DNA from: Cryobacterium algoricola
GTDB taxonomy: Bacteria; Actinomycetota; Actinomycetes; Actinomycetales; Microbacteriaceae
Direction: 5' to 3'
NCBI RefSeq assembly: GCF_004402485.1
Contig: NZ_SOFG01000004.1
Span: 248,001-312,000, forward strand
DNA length: 64,000 nt
Part shown: piece by piece, positions 30,725-39,529 of the stretch
Layout of the letters: each line of letters starts with the position of its first letter
Numbering within the stretch: the first letter of the stretch is position 1
Notes under the pieces: model-generated
Seen by the model: the letters and a program-made list of their open reading frames with translations, nothing else
Told to the model about the DNA's origin: nothing
The model's database searches: none
Translations under genes and position numbers: made by a program

Positions 30725-31495
30725 CTAGACCGCCAGAAATTCGGTGAGAGTGAGGATGGGATCGTTCGTGACAAGCGCTTCGCCGACGAGGACGACGTCG
30801 GCCCCTGCTGAACGATAGTGGGCGACGTCCGCGGCCGTCTTGACCGCAGATTCGGCGACGCGGACGACGCCGGAGGGGATCCGGTCGGCGAGGCGGCCGA
30901 AGAGCTCCTGGTCGAGCTCGAACGTCGACAGGTTGCGGGCATTGACGCCGACCAGGCTCGCACCGACATCCAGTGCACGGTCGACCTCTTCGGCACTGTG
31001 GGTCTCCACGAGGGCGGTCATGCCGAGTTCGCGGACGAGGGTCTGGAGGGACCCGAGGGTGGCCTGGTCGAGTGCGGCGACGATGAGGAGCACGAGGTCG
31101 GCTCCCGCCGCCCTGGCCTCGAGGACCTGGTACGGCTCGCCGATGAAGTCCTTGCGGAGCACGGGCACCGAGACGGCCGCCCGCACCTGTTCGAGGTCGG
31201 CGAGGGAGCCGAGGAAACGACGTCCCTCTGTGAGCACGCTGATGGCGCTCGCCCCACCGAACTCGTAGGAGACGGCGAGGGCCGCAGGGTCGGAGATCTC
31301 GGCGAGGGTGCCCCGGGAGGGACTAGCCCGCTTCACCTCCGCGATGATCTTGACCCGGTCGGCCGGCGAGAGGGCGTGCAGCGCGTCGATGGCGGGGGCA
31401 CGATCGAGGGCCGCCGATTCGACGGCGGCGAATGGACGGGTCAGGCGCCGTTCTGCGGCGTCCGACAGGGCACCGGCGAGAAGTTCGGAAAGCAC
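30725..31495 (-). CDS. trpC: Indole-3-glycerol phosphate synthase
   Basis: A 256-residue TIM-barrel enzyme. IIAEVKRASPSRG, VLRKDFIGEPYQVLEARAAG and VGVNARNLSTFELD carry the catalytic Lys, Glu and Asn positions. GTG start 4 bp after the stop of the small membrane protein. It acts between TrpF (not encoded here) and TrpAB. Confidence 0.97.
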   Translation of the reverse strand: MLSELLAGALSDAAERRLTRPFAAVESAALDRAPAIDALHALSPADRVKIIAEVKRASPSRGTLAEISDPAALAVSYEFGGASAISVLTEGRRFLGSLADLEQVRAAVSVPVLRKDFIGEPYQVLEARAAGADLVLLIVAALDQATLGSLQTLVRELGMTALVETHSAEEVDRALDVGASLVGVNARNLSTFELDQELFGRLADRIPSGVVRVAESAVKTAADVAHYRSAGADVVLVGEALVTNDPILTLTEFLAV

Positions 31496-31499
31496 TCGG

Positions 31500-31727
31500 C
31501 TAGTGACTCTCGTGCGGAGCGGCGTCGGCGACGCCGTAGCCTAACCGGCTCAGGATGAATCCGACGATGGGGCCGAGGACGAGGAGGACGACAGAGGCCC
31601 ACACCAGCCACGGCACAACGAGGAAGAAGGCGACGGTGCCGATCGTGATCGCGACGAGCATGACGATGACGGCCGTCCAGGCCGCGATCGAGTGGCCTTC
31701 GCCTGGGTCTACCGACTCGAAGCTCAT
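31500..31727 (-). CDS. Small two-helix membrane protein of the trp operon (DUF6704-like)
   Basis: A 75-residue protein. ATG 31727 is chosen because AAGGAG lies 6-7 nt upstream; the frame extends to 31754 without a site. Two hydrophobic segments (AAWTAVIVMLVAITIGTVAFF and VWASVVLLVLGPIVGFIL) flank a short loop, after an acidic N-terminus with DPGEGHS. The tail ends in His-rich HESH. Similar small proteins sit before trpC in related Microbacteriaceae; I believe this is DUF6704. Its function is unknown. It is 4 bp from trpC, so it is surely co-transcribed. Confidence 0.8.
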   Translation of the reverse strand: MSFESVDPGEGHSIAAWTAVIVMLVAITIGTVAFFLVVPWLVWASVVLLVLGPIVGFILSRLGYGVADAAPHESH

Positions 31728-31741
31728 GGTTCTCCTTATTA

Positions 31742-31800
31742 GCGTCAACTGCATACGCGGGGCGTCAACTGCGTACGCAGGGGCGTCAGCTGCGGACGCG
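31742..31800. repeat. Three tandem 18-21 bp repeats upstream of the small membrane protein-trpC
   Basis: On the plus strand the units begin GCGTCAACTGCATACGC, GCGTCAACTGCGTACGC and GCGTCAGCTGCGGACGC, each bounded by GCGT and ACGC and separated by G runs. Read in the direction of trp transcription, each unit ends in (G)TTGACGC or CTGACGC, so two copies carry a TTGAC -35-like core. The array ends 14 bp before the ATG. It may be tandem operators, a slippage product or part of an RNA structure. Confidence 0.85.
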
Positions 31801-31845
31801 TGGATTGTGGGTCCTGGTGCGGCTCAAGTCTAGCGGCGACGCCGA

Positions 31846-32493
31846 TCACCGGTCGCCCTCCGTCGTGGTGGGATCGTCACCGCGGGTCAACCCGTCCCAT
31901 GTGATGACGGCATCCTCTCGCTCGTCAGCACCGGCGGAGGCAGCCGGCTGACTGCCGGGTGCACCGTCGGCCGCCTCGAAGCGCACGGCCTGGTATCTGC
32001 TCGTCGCCCCGGGCCAGCGGGAACTCGTGACGAAGATGCCGACACCGGCGGCGGCCATGATCACACCGGCCGCGAAGCCGGTGAAGGCCCAGGGCGTCAG
32101 GGCCGCAGCCGTGACGCCGTCCTGGATCGAGGCATTGCCCGCGATGCCGGTCGCCTTGGTGATGGCGGCCGCGCTCGCGGCGGCGGGATTCCCGATGGCG
32201 AGGCCCGCACCGAGGGACACCGAGAAGCCGAGGAGCACCTCGAGAACGCCGAGCACCACCCGGATCACGGGGCCCGCGATCGTGAGTGCCCCGGCGAGGG
32301 CGATCCCGGCGAGGGCGAGGGCGCTCAGCGCGCCTGCCGCGGTCGAACCGCTGATCGGGAGCCGGACGGTCGAGGAACCCTGGACGACGCTCACGTCGAT
32401 CCAGACCTGGCTCCAGGCGAGGAGGGCGAGCCCGCTCGCGGCGATCACGAGGAGCACCAGTCGGAGCTTGAGGGTGCGGCCGGTCCGCTTCAC
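31846..32493 (-). CDS. Trp biosynthesis-associated membrane protein
   Basis: A 215-residue protein with four hydrophobic segments and the actinobacterial trp-operon membrane protein layout (TIGR02234-like). It begins with a basic RTLKLRL, then LLAWSQVWIDV, typical of the family, and ends with a soluble acidic tail (residues about 170-215). It lies directly after trpE (ATG next to the trpE stop). No biochemical role is established; transport or enzyme anchoring are guesses. Confidence 0.88.
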   Translation of the reverse strand: MKRTGRTLKLRLVLLVIAASGLALLAWSQVWIDVSVVQGSSTVRLPISGSTAAGALSALALAGIALAGALTIAGPVIRVVLGVLEVLLGFSVSLGAGLAIGNPAAASAAAITKATGIAGNASIQDGVTAAALTPWAFTGFAAGVIMAAAGVGIFVTSSRWPGATSRYQAVRFEAADGAPGSQPAASAGADEREDAVITWDGLTRGDDPTTTEGDR

Positions 32494-34065
32494 CTAGTGC
32501 ACCCGCTTCATGGCGTTGGCGATCGCGACGGCGCGGAGTGGCGCTGCGGCCTTGTTGACCGATTCCTGGAACTCGCTCGCGGGATCGGAGTCCGCGACGA
32601 GGCCTCCTCCGGCCTGCACCCTGGCCACGCCGTTGCTGATCGTGGCCGTGCGGATGGCGATGGCGAGGTCCGCGTCGCCCGCGAACCCGAAGTAGCCGAC
32701 CACTCCCCCGTAGACGCCGCGCTGGGTGGGCTCGAGTTCGTCGATGATTTCCAGCGCCCGCGGCTTCGGCGCCCCGGACAGGGTCCCTGCCGGGAACGTG
32801 GCGCGGAACACGTCGATGGCCGTCTTCCGCGGCAGCAGGTTGCCCTCGACGGACGAGACGAGGTGCATGATGTGGCTGAAACGCTCGATGCGTTTGAATT
32901 CGGTGACTTCGACGGAGCCGGGTGCGCAGACCTTGAGCAGGTCGTTCCTGGCGAGATCGACGAGCATGAGGTGTTCTGCGCCCTCCTTGGGGTCGCCTGC
33001 GAGCTCGGTTTCGAAGTCGGCGTCCTGCTCTGGGGTACTTCCGCGCGGCTTGGATCCGGCGATCGGGTGGGTGAACACGCGCCCGTTCTGCACCTTGACG
33101 AGGGCCTCAGGCGAGGAACCGACGATCCAGTACGGCTCGCCGGACGGGGACTCGAGGCCGAGCAGGTACATGTACGGGCTCGGGTTGAGGCTGCGGAGCA
33201 CCCGGTAGACGTCGATCGGGTCCGCGGTGCAGTCCTGGTCGAAGCGCTGGGAGATGACGACCTGGAAGATGTCCCCGTCGACGATGTGGTGCTTGGCGGT
33301 GTCGACGGCGGCGATGAAGTCGTCGCGGCTGGTGCGGGCGCGCATGGTCGCGGGGGCGGACAGGTCGACCTCGGCGAGCCAGGCTTCCGCGGGCACGGCC
33401 AGCCGGGCCTGCATCGAGTCGAGCCGGGCCTGCGCTGCGGCCCAGAGCGTGTCCGCCGCATCGATCCCGTCGTTGAGGACGTTGGCGATCAGCTGGACGG
33501 TGCCGAACTTGTGGTCGATCGCGACGAGGTCGGCGACGAAGCTGAAGGCCTGGCCGGGAACGTCATAGTCGGCCGTCGGCTGGTTGGGCAGACGTTCGAG
33601 CTGGCGGACGGCCTCCCAGCCGATGAAGCCGACGAGACCACCGGTCAACGGCGGGTGCTCCGGGAGCCGCGGCGTCTGCCAGCGGGCGTACAGGGTGGCG
33701 AGGGCCTCGAGCGGCGGCTGGGCGGCCGCCGGGCCGAGGACGCGTGCGGCATCGACGCCGTACGGGATCCACCGGGTTTCCGTACCCTGCTGGGTGAGGA
33801 CGCCGAAGGACGACACCCCGACGAAGGAGAACCGCGACCAGATGCCGCCCTGCTCCGCCGATTCGAGCAGGAAGCTGCCCGGCTGCCCGGCCGCGAGCTT
33901 GCGGTAGATGCCGACGGGGGTCTCGCCGTCTGCGAAGAGTTCGCGGATCACGGGGATCACGCGGTGCCCGGCCATGAGGGCGTCGAACTGTTCGGCCGTG
34001 GTTGTTCCGGCCGTGGTCGTTCCCGTTGTCGTTCCCGTTGTCGTCGTGGGGGCATGCGTCGTCAT
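32494..34065 (-). CDS. trpE: Anthranilate synthase component I
   Basis: A 523-residue chorismate-using enzyme. The C-terminal chorismate domain has [44 protein letters not shown] and [15 protein letters not shown]. The N-terminal region has LLESAEQ, where tryptophan feedback inhibition usually acts. The first 20 residues are almost only Thr and Gly and come from a 12-bp DNA repeat. The ATG overlaps the hisI stop by 4 nt (ATGA), coupling the his genes to trp. The glutaminase TrpG and TrpD are not in the window. Confidence 0.96.
   Translation of the reverse strand: MTTHAPTTTTGTTTGTTTAGTTTAEQFDALMAGHRVIPVIRELFADGETPVGIYRKLAAGQPGSFLLESAEQGGIWSRFSFVGVSSFGVLTQQGTETRWIPYGVDAARVLGPAAAQPPLEALATLYARWQTPRLPEHPPLTGGLVGFIGWEAVRQLERLPNQPTADYDVPGQAFSFVADLVAIDHKFGTVQLIANVLNDGIDAADTLWAAAQARLDSMQARLAVPAEAWLAEVDLSAPATMRARTSRDDFIAAVDTAKHHIVDGDIFQVVISQRFDQDCTADPIDVYRVLRSLNPSPYMYLLGLESPSGEPYWIVGSSPEALVKVQNGRVFTHPIAGSKPRGSTPEQDADFETELAGDPKEGAEHLMLVDLARNDLLKVCAPGSVEVTEFKRIERFSHIMHLVSSVEGNLLPRKTAIDVFRATFPAGTLSGAPKPRALEIIDELEPTQRGVYGGVVGYFGFAGDADLAIAIRTATISNGVARVQAGGGLVADSDPASEFQESVNKAAAPLRAVAIANAMKRVH
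34016..34043. repeat. 12-bp tandem repeat inside the trpE N-terminus
   Basis: GTCGTTCCCGTT occurs twice in direct tandem (34016-34027 and 34028-34039) with the start of a third copy. Being four codons long, it adds Thr/Gly tetrapeptides to TrpE in frame without a frameshift. Confidence 0.85.
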
Positions 34066-34451
34066 GCGCGTTCTCCGTCTGTCGCGACGGGCGTTGCGCC
34101 GTGGGCGACGTCGATGTCCCGCCCGTCGAAGCACGTGCGGGTACCGGTGTGGCAGGCCCCGCCGACCTGGTCGACCTGCACGAGCAAAGTGTCAGCGTCA
34201 CAGTCGAAGGCTGTGCCGTGCACGTATTGCGCGTGCCCGGACGTGTCGCCCTTGCGCCAGTATTCCTGGCGGGAACGTGACCAGAACGTCACGCGGCCCT
34301 CTGTGAACGTCCGCCGGAGGGCTTCCTCGTTCATCCAGCCGAGCATGAGCACCTCCCGGGTGTCCCACTGCTGGATCACGGCGGGCAGGAGGCCGTCCGA
34401 ATTGAAGACGGCGATCGCGAGAGCGTCGTCTATGGTCTGCAGGGGTGTCAT
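34062..34451 (-). CDS. hisI: Phosphoribosyl-AMP cyclohydrolase
   Basis: A 129-residue single-domain HisI; the HisE domain is a separate gene here. [30 protein letters not shown] and [12 protein letters not shown] supply the zinc Cys and substrate residues. It performs step three of histidine synthesis. The ATG shares its A with the hisF stop (TGATG), and its own stop overlaps trpE. Confidence 0.97.
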   Translation of the reverse strand: MTPLQTIDDALAIAVFNSDGLLPAVIQQWDTREVLMLGWMNEEALRRTFTEGRVTFWSRSRQEYWRKGDTSGHAQYVHGTAFDCDADTLLVQVDQVGGACHTGTRTCFDGRDIDVAHGATPVATDGERA

Positions 34452-35212
34452 CAGCGCACCACGAGTCCTTCCCTGGCGAGTTCGTGTTTGACGTCTCCGA
34501 TACTGAGCTCGCCGTTGTGGAAAACGGATGCCGCGAGAACGGCGTCCGCGCCCGCCCGGATCGCTGGCGGGAAGTCCTCGACCTTGCCGGCTCCGCCGGA
34601 CGCGATCACCGGCACGGTGCTGAGTTCCCGCATCAGGGCGATGAGCTCGAGATCGAATCCGACCTTGGTGCCGTCGGCGTCGATGGAGTTGACGAGCAGC
34701 TCCCCCGCGCCGAGTTCGATCGCGAGTCTGGCCCAGGCGAGGGCGTCGAGGTCGGTCTCGGTGCGACCGCCGTGAGTCGTCACGACGAACCCGGACTCCG
34801 TGCGGCCGCTGCGCTTCACGTCGAGCGACAGCACGAGCACCTGCGAGCCGAAGCGGTCGGCGATCTCGCCGATGAGTGCTGGGCGGAGGATCGCGGCACT
34901 GTTGACGCCGACCTTGTCCGCTCCACTCGCCTGAAGCCGGGAGACGTCCTCGACGCTCCGGATCCCGCCGCCGACGGTGAGCGGGATGAAGACCTGCTCC
35001 GCTGTGGCGCGGACGACGTCGTACGTCGTCGCCCGGTTGTCGACGGTCGCGGTGACGTCGAGGAACGTGAGTTCGTCCGCGCCCTGCTCGTAGTACCGGC
35101 GGGCCAGTTCCACCGGGTCGCCGGCGTCCCTGAGGTTCTGGAAGTTGACGCCCTTGACGACCCGGCCATTGGCCACGTCGAGGCACGGGATAACCCGCAC
35201 GGCAAGACTCAC
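34451..35212 (-). CDS. hisF: Imidazole glycerol phosphate synthase cyclase subunit
   Basis: A 253-residue TIM-barrel cyclase. [15 protein letters not shown] holds the first catalytic Asp, and [13 protein letters not shown] the second. [14 protein letters not shown] and [11 protein letters not shown] bind phosphate. GTG start with a strong GGAGGTG 5 nt upstream. Its glutaminase partner HisH is not in the window. Confidence 0.97.
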   Translation of the reverse strand: MSLAVRVIPCLDVANGRVVKGVNFQNLRDAGDPVELARRYYEQGADELTFLDVTATVDNRATTYDVVRATAEQVFIPLTVGGGIRSVEDVSRLQASGADKVGVNSAAILRPALIGEIADRFGSQVLVLSLDVKRSGRTESGFVVTTHGGRTETDLDALAWARLAIELGAGELLVNSIDADGTKVGFDLELIALMRELSTVPVIASGGAGKVEDFPPAIRAGADAVLAASVFHNGELSIGDVKHELAREGLVVR

Positions 35213-35250
35213 GATTGCACCTCCGGAGCTATTCTGCCCACGTTCGGGCC

Positions 35251-36090
35251 CTAGAGGCGGGCGTTGTGGATGGCGCTGATCAGGATGGCCCTGGCGCCGA
35301 GCTCGTAGAGGGCATCCATGATGTGGTTCGAGTCGTAGCGCGGGACCATCACGCGCACGGCGACCCAGTCCGGGTCGTGCAGGCTCGACACCGTCGGCGA
35401 CTCGATTCCGGGAGCGAGCAGGCAGGCCGCGTCGAGTTTCCCGAGCGGGATGTCGTAGTCCATCAGCACGTACTGGCGGGCGACGAGCACACCCTGCAGC
35501 CGGCGGAGCAGCGTGTGGATGCCGGTGTTCTCGTTCTCGGAGGTGATCAGCACCGCCGTCGATTCGAGGATGACCGGGCCGAAGATCTCGAGGCCGGCCT
35601 TGCGCAGGGTCGTCCCGGTCGAGACGACGTCGGCGACGGCATCCGCCACTCCGAGCTGGACGGCGGACTCGACGGCGCCGTCGAGGGTCACGAGGGTGAC
35701 CGTGACGGAGTGTCGGGCCAGGAAGGCTTCGACGAGGCCGGGGTAGCTCGTCGCGACGCGGAGCCCTTCGAGGTCGCTCAGCTCGGCGAAGCGGCCGGCG
35801 GGGCCGGCGAAGCGGAAGGTCGAGTCTCCGAAGTCGAGGCTCGCGATCTCGCGTGCCGGTGAGCCGGAATCGAGCAGCAGGTCACGGCCGGTGATTCCGA
35901 CGTCGAGCGCGCCGCTGCCGACGTAGGTGGCGATGTCGCGCGGACGCAGGTAGAAGAACTCGACGTCGTTGCGCGGGTCGGACACGACGAGGTCGCGCGG
36001 GTCGCGACGGCCGGTGTACCCGGCCTCGTGCAGCATCTGCGCCGCGGTTTCGGACAGGGAGCCCTTGTTGGGCACGGCAATTCTCAGCAT
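35251..36090 (-). CDS. hisG: ATP phosphoribosyltransferase, long form
   Basis: A 279-residue enzyme for the first step of histidine synthesis. [13 protein letters not shown] at the N-terminus, [17 protein letters not shown], and [21 protein letters not shown] for the PRPP site are clear. The last 80 residues are the ACT-like regulatory domain, so it is the HisZ-independent long form that histidine inhibits. The gap to hisF is 38 bp. Confidence 0.97.
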   Translation of the reverse strand: MLRIAVPNKGSLSETAAQMLHEAGYTGRRDPRDLVVSDPRNDVEFFYLRPRDIATYVGSGALDVGITGRDLLLDSGSPAREIASLDFGDSTFRFAGPAGRFAELSDLEGLRVATSYPGLVEAFLARHSVTVTLVTLDGAVESAVQLGVADAVADVVSTGTTLRKAGLEIFGPVILESTAVLITSENENTGIHTLLRRLQGVLVARQYVLMDYDIPLGKLDAACLLAPGIESPTVSSLHDPDWVAVRVMVPRYDSNHIMDALYELGARAILISAIHNARL

Positions 36091-36162
36091 CTCAACACTC
36101 TCAGCAGGTCAGTTCGTGGGGTAGCGTCTCGGGGGTATCTGCGGCGCCGGCCGCTGCACTCT

Positions 36163-36426
36163 TCAGAGGTGCTTGTAGACGTCGGCGAGGGTGAGCCCCT
36201 TCGCCAGCATCATGACCTGCACGTGGTAGAGCAGCTGGCTCATCTCTGCGGCGGTTTCCTCGTCGCTCTGGAACTCAGCGGCCATCCAGACTTCGGCGGC
36301 TTCTTCGACGATCTTCTTGCCGATGGCATGCACTCCCGCGTCGAGTTCACGGACGGTTCCGGAGCCTTCCGGCCGGTTGAGTGCTTTTTCGCCCAGTTCA
36401 GCGAAGAGGTCGTCGAATGTTTTCAC
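36163..36426 (-). CDS. hisE: Phosphoribosyl-ATP pyrophosphatase
   Basis: An 87-residue all-helical enzyme for step two of histidine synthesis. GTG start; [31 protein letters not shown] (metal-binding Glu cluster) and [16 protein letters not shown] fit the MazG-like fold. It begins 12 bp after the rpe stop. The sequence TAGCCT lies 6 nt before the GTG and overlaps the rpe stop, so an internal leaderless start is possible. Confidence 0.95.
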   Translation of the reverse strand: MKTFDDLFAELGEKALNRPEGSGTVRELDAGVHAIGKKIVEEAAEVWMAAEFQSDEETAAEMSQLLYHVQVMMLAKGLTLADVYKHL

Positions 36427-36432
36427 ACCCCT

Positions 36433-36438
36433 AGGCTA
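36433..36438 (-). promoter_or_regulatory. Candidate -10 (TAGCCT) before hisE
   Basis: TAGCCT, then AGGGGT and the GTG start at 36426. The spacing equals that of the other candidate leaderless starts in this window. Confidence 0.3.
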
Positions 36439-37107
36439 CTAGTGCGCGTGCGAGTGCGCGGTCGCGGACGTCCTCAGGAGCGCGATCCGGGCCGCGGGAT
36501 CCGGGTAGCCGAACACGCTCGAGCCGGCGACGAAGGTGTCCGCGCCCGCCTCGGCTGCCACGACGATGGTCTCCTCCGTGATGCCGCCGTCGACCTGCAG
36601 CCAGACGTCCCTGCCGCTCGCGCTGACGGCATCCGCTGCGGAACGGAGCTTGCGCATCGTCGAGGGCATGAAGCTCTGGCCGCCGAAACCGGGCTCGACG
36701 GTCATCACGAGGATCTGGTCGAACTCGGCGAGGAATTCGAGGTACGGCTCGATGGCGGTGCCCGGCTTCAGGGCGATGCCCGCACGCGCACCGGCCGCGC
36801 GGAGCTTGCGGGCGAGCGCGACAGGGTTCGTCGTCGCCTCGCCGTGGAAGGTCACGGAGAACGCGCCGGCCTCGGCGAATTTCGGGGCCCAGCGTTCCGG
36901 ATCCTCGATCATGAGGTGCGCGTCGACGGGGAGCGCGGAAACCTGCATGATGCGCTCGGCGACGGGGAGCCCGAAGGTCAGGTTCGGCACGAAATGGTTG
37001 TCCATCACGTCGACGTGCACGAGGTCGGCGGTGCGGATGCGGCCGAGGTCGCGCTCCAGGTTCGCGAAGTCGGCGGCGAGAATGCTGGGGCTGATCCTGA
37101 TCGGCAT
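36439..37107 (-). CDS. rpe: Ribulose-phosphate 3-epimerase
   Basis: A 222-residue pentose phosphate pathway enzyme. ISPSILAADFANLERDL, VHVDVMDNHFVPNLTFG, VMTVEPGFGGQSF and QVDGGITEETI hold the metal and catalytic residues. The C-terminus is His-rich (HSHAH). It starts the rpe-hisE-hisG series; TAGGGT lies 6 nt before the ATG at 37107. Confidence 0.97.
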   Translation of the reverse strand: MPIRISPSILAADFANLERDLGRIRTADLVHVDVMDNHFVPNLTFGLPVAERIMQVSALPVDAHLMIEDPERWAPKFAEAGAFSVTFHGEATTNPVALARKLRAAGARAGIALKPGTAIEPYLEFLAEFDQILVMTVEPGFGGQSFMPSTMRKLRSAADAVSASGRDVWLQVDGGITEETIVVAAEAGADTFVAGSSVFGYPDPAARIALLRTSATAHSHAH

Positions 37108-37113
37108 GCCTTC

Positions 37114-37119
37114 ACCCTA
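37114..37119 (-). promoter_or_regulatory. Candidate -10 (TAGGGT) before rpe
   Basis: TAGGGT, then GAAGGC and the ATG at 37107. GAAGG could also act as a close ribosome binding site, so the leaderless reading is less sure. Confidence 0.3.
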
Positions 37120-37157
37120 GCGCCGCGGGCGCCCGTCGCAGGCCCCGCCCAGACCGC

Positions 37158-37214
37158 TGAGGTGTCCCACATCGACCTTCATCCGCCCGGCGAACGTCGA
37201 TCTGCGACACCTCA
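37158..37214. repeat. 19-bp inverted repeat between rsmB and rpe
   Basis: The arms 37158-37176 (TGAGGTGTC, CCAC, ATCGAC) and 37196-37214 (GTCGAT, CTGC, GACACCTCA) pair at 17 of 19 positions around a 19-nt loop. There is no T tract after either arm. It could terminate the pyr-rsmB series before rpe, or be a dispersed palindromic element. Confidence 0.8.
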
Positions 37215-37223
37215 CGAGGGCCG

Positions 37224-38615
37224 TCAGGCGGTGCGTTCGAGCAGGGTGATGAACATCGCGTCGGTGCCATGCCGGTGCGGCCAGAGCTGCACGCTCGTTC
37301 CGTCGCCCGGCAGGTCGAGAGGGGTGCCGCTGAACCCCTGCACGACCGCGGCGGTGTCGACGGCCCGTACCCGGTCGCCCCATTTCTTGAGCGCCGTCGC
37401 GACTATGCCCCTGCTCTCCGCGATATGCGGCGAGCACGTGACGTAGGCGAGGATGCCGCCGGGCTTCAGTGCGCCGAGGGCCGCGTCGATCAGGCCGGAC
37501 TGCAGGTCGGAGAGTTCGGCGACGTCGCGCGGGAGCTTGCGCCAGCGCGCCTCCGGCCGGCGGCGCAGGGCACCGAGGCCGGTGCACGGCGCGTCGAGCA
37601 GGATGCGGTCGAATTCCTCCGCGTGGTTGACGGCGATGCGGGTCCCGTCAAGTTCCCAGACCGGCACGGTGCCGGGAACCGCCGCGAGGGCGCGGCGCAC
37701 GAGCGTGGCCCTGGCCGGAACGAGCTCGTTCGCGACGAGTTCGGCGCCGCCCGCGAGCGCTTCGGCGGCGAGCAGGGCGGCCTTGCCTCCGGGTCCGGCG
37801 CAGAGGTCCAGCCAGCGTTCGCCCGGTGCGACGGGGCGGGCGCGGCTCAGGGTGAGCGCAGCGAGCTGCGAGCCCTCGTCCTGCACCCGGATGCGGCCGT
37901 CGTGGTCGGTGACGAGGTGAACGGGGTCTCCGCCCGCGAGCACGAACCCGACCGGGGAATATTCGTTGGGGCGGCCGAGGCCCGCGGTCTCCTCCGCTGT
38001 CGTGATGCCCGGCAGCGCGACCATGTTGACGCGGGGGGCGGCGTTGTCGGCGATGAGCAGGTCTTCGAGTTCGGCCTCACGGCCCTCGAGGCGCAGCGAC
38101 TGCCGGAATGCACGCACGACCCAGACCGGGTGCGAGTGTTCGGCGGCGAGGCGGTCGTCCGCTGAGCCTGCCCCGGAGAGGACCCGTTCGCGCCATTCCT
38201 CCGGGGTCGAGCGGGAGATGGTGCGGAGCACGCCGTTGGTGAAGCCCGTCGCGGCGCGGGAGCCGACCTGGCGGGCCAGTTCGACGGATTCGTTGACGGC
38301 CGCGTGGGTCGCGACGCGCGTCGCGAGCAGCTGGTGGGCGCCGAGACGCAGCACGTCGAGGATGGCCGGGTCGATCGCGGTGACCGGCCGGCCGGCCGCT
38401 TCCGCGATCACGAGGTCGTAGTAGCCCTGCATGCGCAGGGTGCCGTAGGTCAGTTCGGTGGCGAGGGCGGCATCCGCCGTGCTGAGTGCCGCGCGCTGGA
38501 TGCGGGTCGGCAGCAACAGGTTCGCGTAGGCGTCCGACTCGCGGACGGCGGCGATGACCTCGTAGGCGACCCGGCGGGCGGGCTGGACGAAGCCCTGGTG
38601 CTGTTGGACGCTCAT
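37224..38615 (-). CDS. rsmB: 16S rRNA (cytosine-C5)-methyltransferase RsmB family
   Basis: A 463-residue protein; start ATG 38615 overlaps the fmt stop (ATGA). The N-terminal NusB-like RNA-binding domain (RRVAYEVIAAV, ALATELTYGTLRMQG) is followed by the methyltransferase domain: WLDLCAGPGGKAALLA binds AdoMet, LLDAPCTGLGALRRRPE has the release Cys, and YVTCSPHIAE the catalytic Cys. It would methylate 16S rRNA C967 (E. coli numbering). The gene follows fmt, as in many bacteria. Confidence 0.94.
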   Translation of the reverse strand: MSVQQHQGFVQPARRVAYEVIAAVRESDAYANLLLPTRIQRAALSTADAALATELTYGTLRMQGYYDLVIAEAAGRPVTAIDPAILDVLRLGAHQLLATRVATHAAVNESVELARQVGSRAATGFTNGVLRTISRSTPEEWRERVLSGAGSADDRLAAEHSHPVWVVRAFRQSLRLEGREAELEDLLIADNAAPRVNMVALPGITTAEETAGLGRPNEYSPVGFVLAGGDPVHLVTDHDGRIRVQDEGSQLAALTLSRARPVAPGERWLDLCAGPGGKAALLAAEALAGGAELVANELVPARATLVRRALAAVPGTVPVWELDGTRIAVNHAEEFDRILLDAPCTGLGALRRRPEARWRKLPRDVAELSDLQSGLIDAALGALKPGGILAYVTCSPHIAESRGIVATALKKWGDRVRAVDTAAVVQGFSGTPLDLPGDGTSVQLWPHRHGTDAMFITLLERTA

Positions 38616-39529
38616 GAGGCGACCACGTCCGTCGCCGCCATGCCGCGCCACCAGTCGATTGCCTTCATCTGTGTCTTTCCAGCCGGTTGCACCGTGACGA
38701 GCTCAAGCGGCCCCGTCCCAGTTCCAACCAGCACTTTCTTGTCGAATTCGCGAATCACGCCCGCCGGAAGCGGCTGGGCGCCGTGGGTCGGCGCGAGGTC
38801 GAGGACCTTGAGGCGCGCGTCGCCGAGCATGGTGAAGGCTCCGGGTTCCGGCGTCACGCCGCGCACCCGGTTGTAGACGGCCTCAGCGGATGCGGTCCAG
38901 TCGATCCTGGCGTCGGCGCGGCCGAGTTTGGCGGCCGTCGTCGGCTCGCCCACCTGCGGCACCGCCTCGATCGTGCCGGCCTCGAGCCGGTCGACGACGC
39001 TCCTGAGGAGCACTGCGCCGCTGTGGCTCAGGGATTCGAGGAGCCCGCCGGCGGTCGCGTGCCGGGAGATCGGTTCGGAGAAACTCGCGAAGACGGCGCC
39101 GGCGTCGAGCTCGGCGACGAGCTGGAAGACCGCTGCCCCCGTCCGTTCGTCGCCGGCCATGATGGCGCGCTGCACCGGTGCGGCACCGCGCCAGCGCGGC
39201 AGCAGCGAGAAGTGCAGGTTGATCCAGCCGAGGCGGGGAACCGAGAGCAGGGGTTCACGCACGAGCCCGCCGTATGCGACGATGACGCCGAGGTCCGGTT
39301 CGAGGGCCGCAATCCGGTCGGTCGCGGCGGCGTCGAGACGATTGGTCTTGAGCAGCGGAAGCCCGAGCCCGGCAGCGGCCTGCGCGAGGGGCGACGGCGT
39401 GAGCACGCGCTTCCGGCCGAGGGGGGCATCCGCCCGGGTGATGACCGCGGCGATGGAGTGCGGGGAGTCGGCAAGGGCCTGGAGACTGGGCACCGCCACC
39501 TGGGGCGTGCCAGCGAACACGAGTTTCAT
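38612..39529 (-). CDS. fmt: Methionyl-tRNA formyltransferase
   Basis: A 305-residue enzyme that formylates initiator Met-tRNA. MKLVFAGTPQVAVPSL starts the formyl-THF domain; HFSLLPRWRGAAPVQRAI has the catalytic His and Asn-loop region, and VAELDAGAVF the conserved Asp. The C-terminal OB-fold domain for tRNA is present. Its ATG directly follows the priA TAA. The priA-fmt-rsmB series supports the calls. Confidence 0.96.
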   Translation of the reverse strand: MKLVFAGTPQVAVPSLQALADSPHSIAAVITRADAPLGRKRVLTPSPLAQAAAGLGLPLLKTNRLDAAATDRIAALEPDLGVIVAYGGLVREPLLSVPRLGWINLHFSLLPRWRGAAPVQRAIMAGDERTGAAVFQLVAELDAGAVFASFSEPISRHATAGGLLESLSHSGAVLLRSVVDRLEAGTIEAVPQVGEPTTAAKLGRADARIDWTASAEAVYNRVRGVTPEPGAFTMLGDARLKVLDLAPTHGAQPLPAGVIREFDKKVLVGTGTGPLELVTVQPAGKTQMKAIDWWRGMAATDVVAS

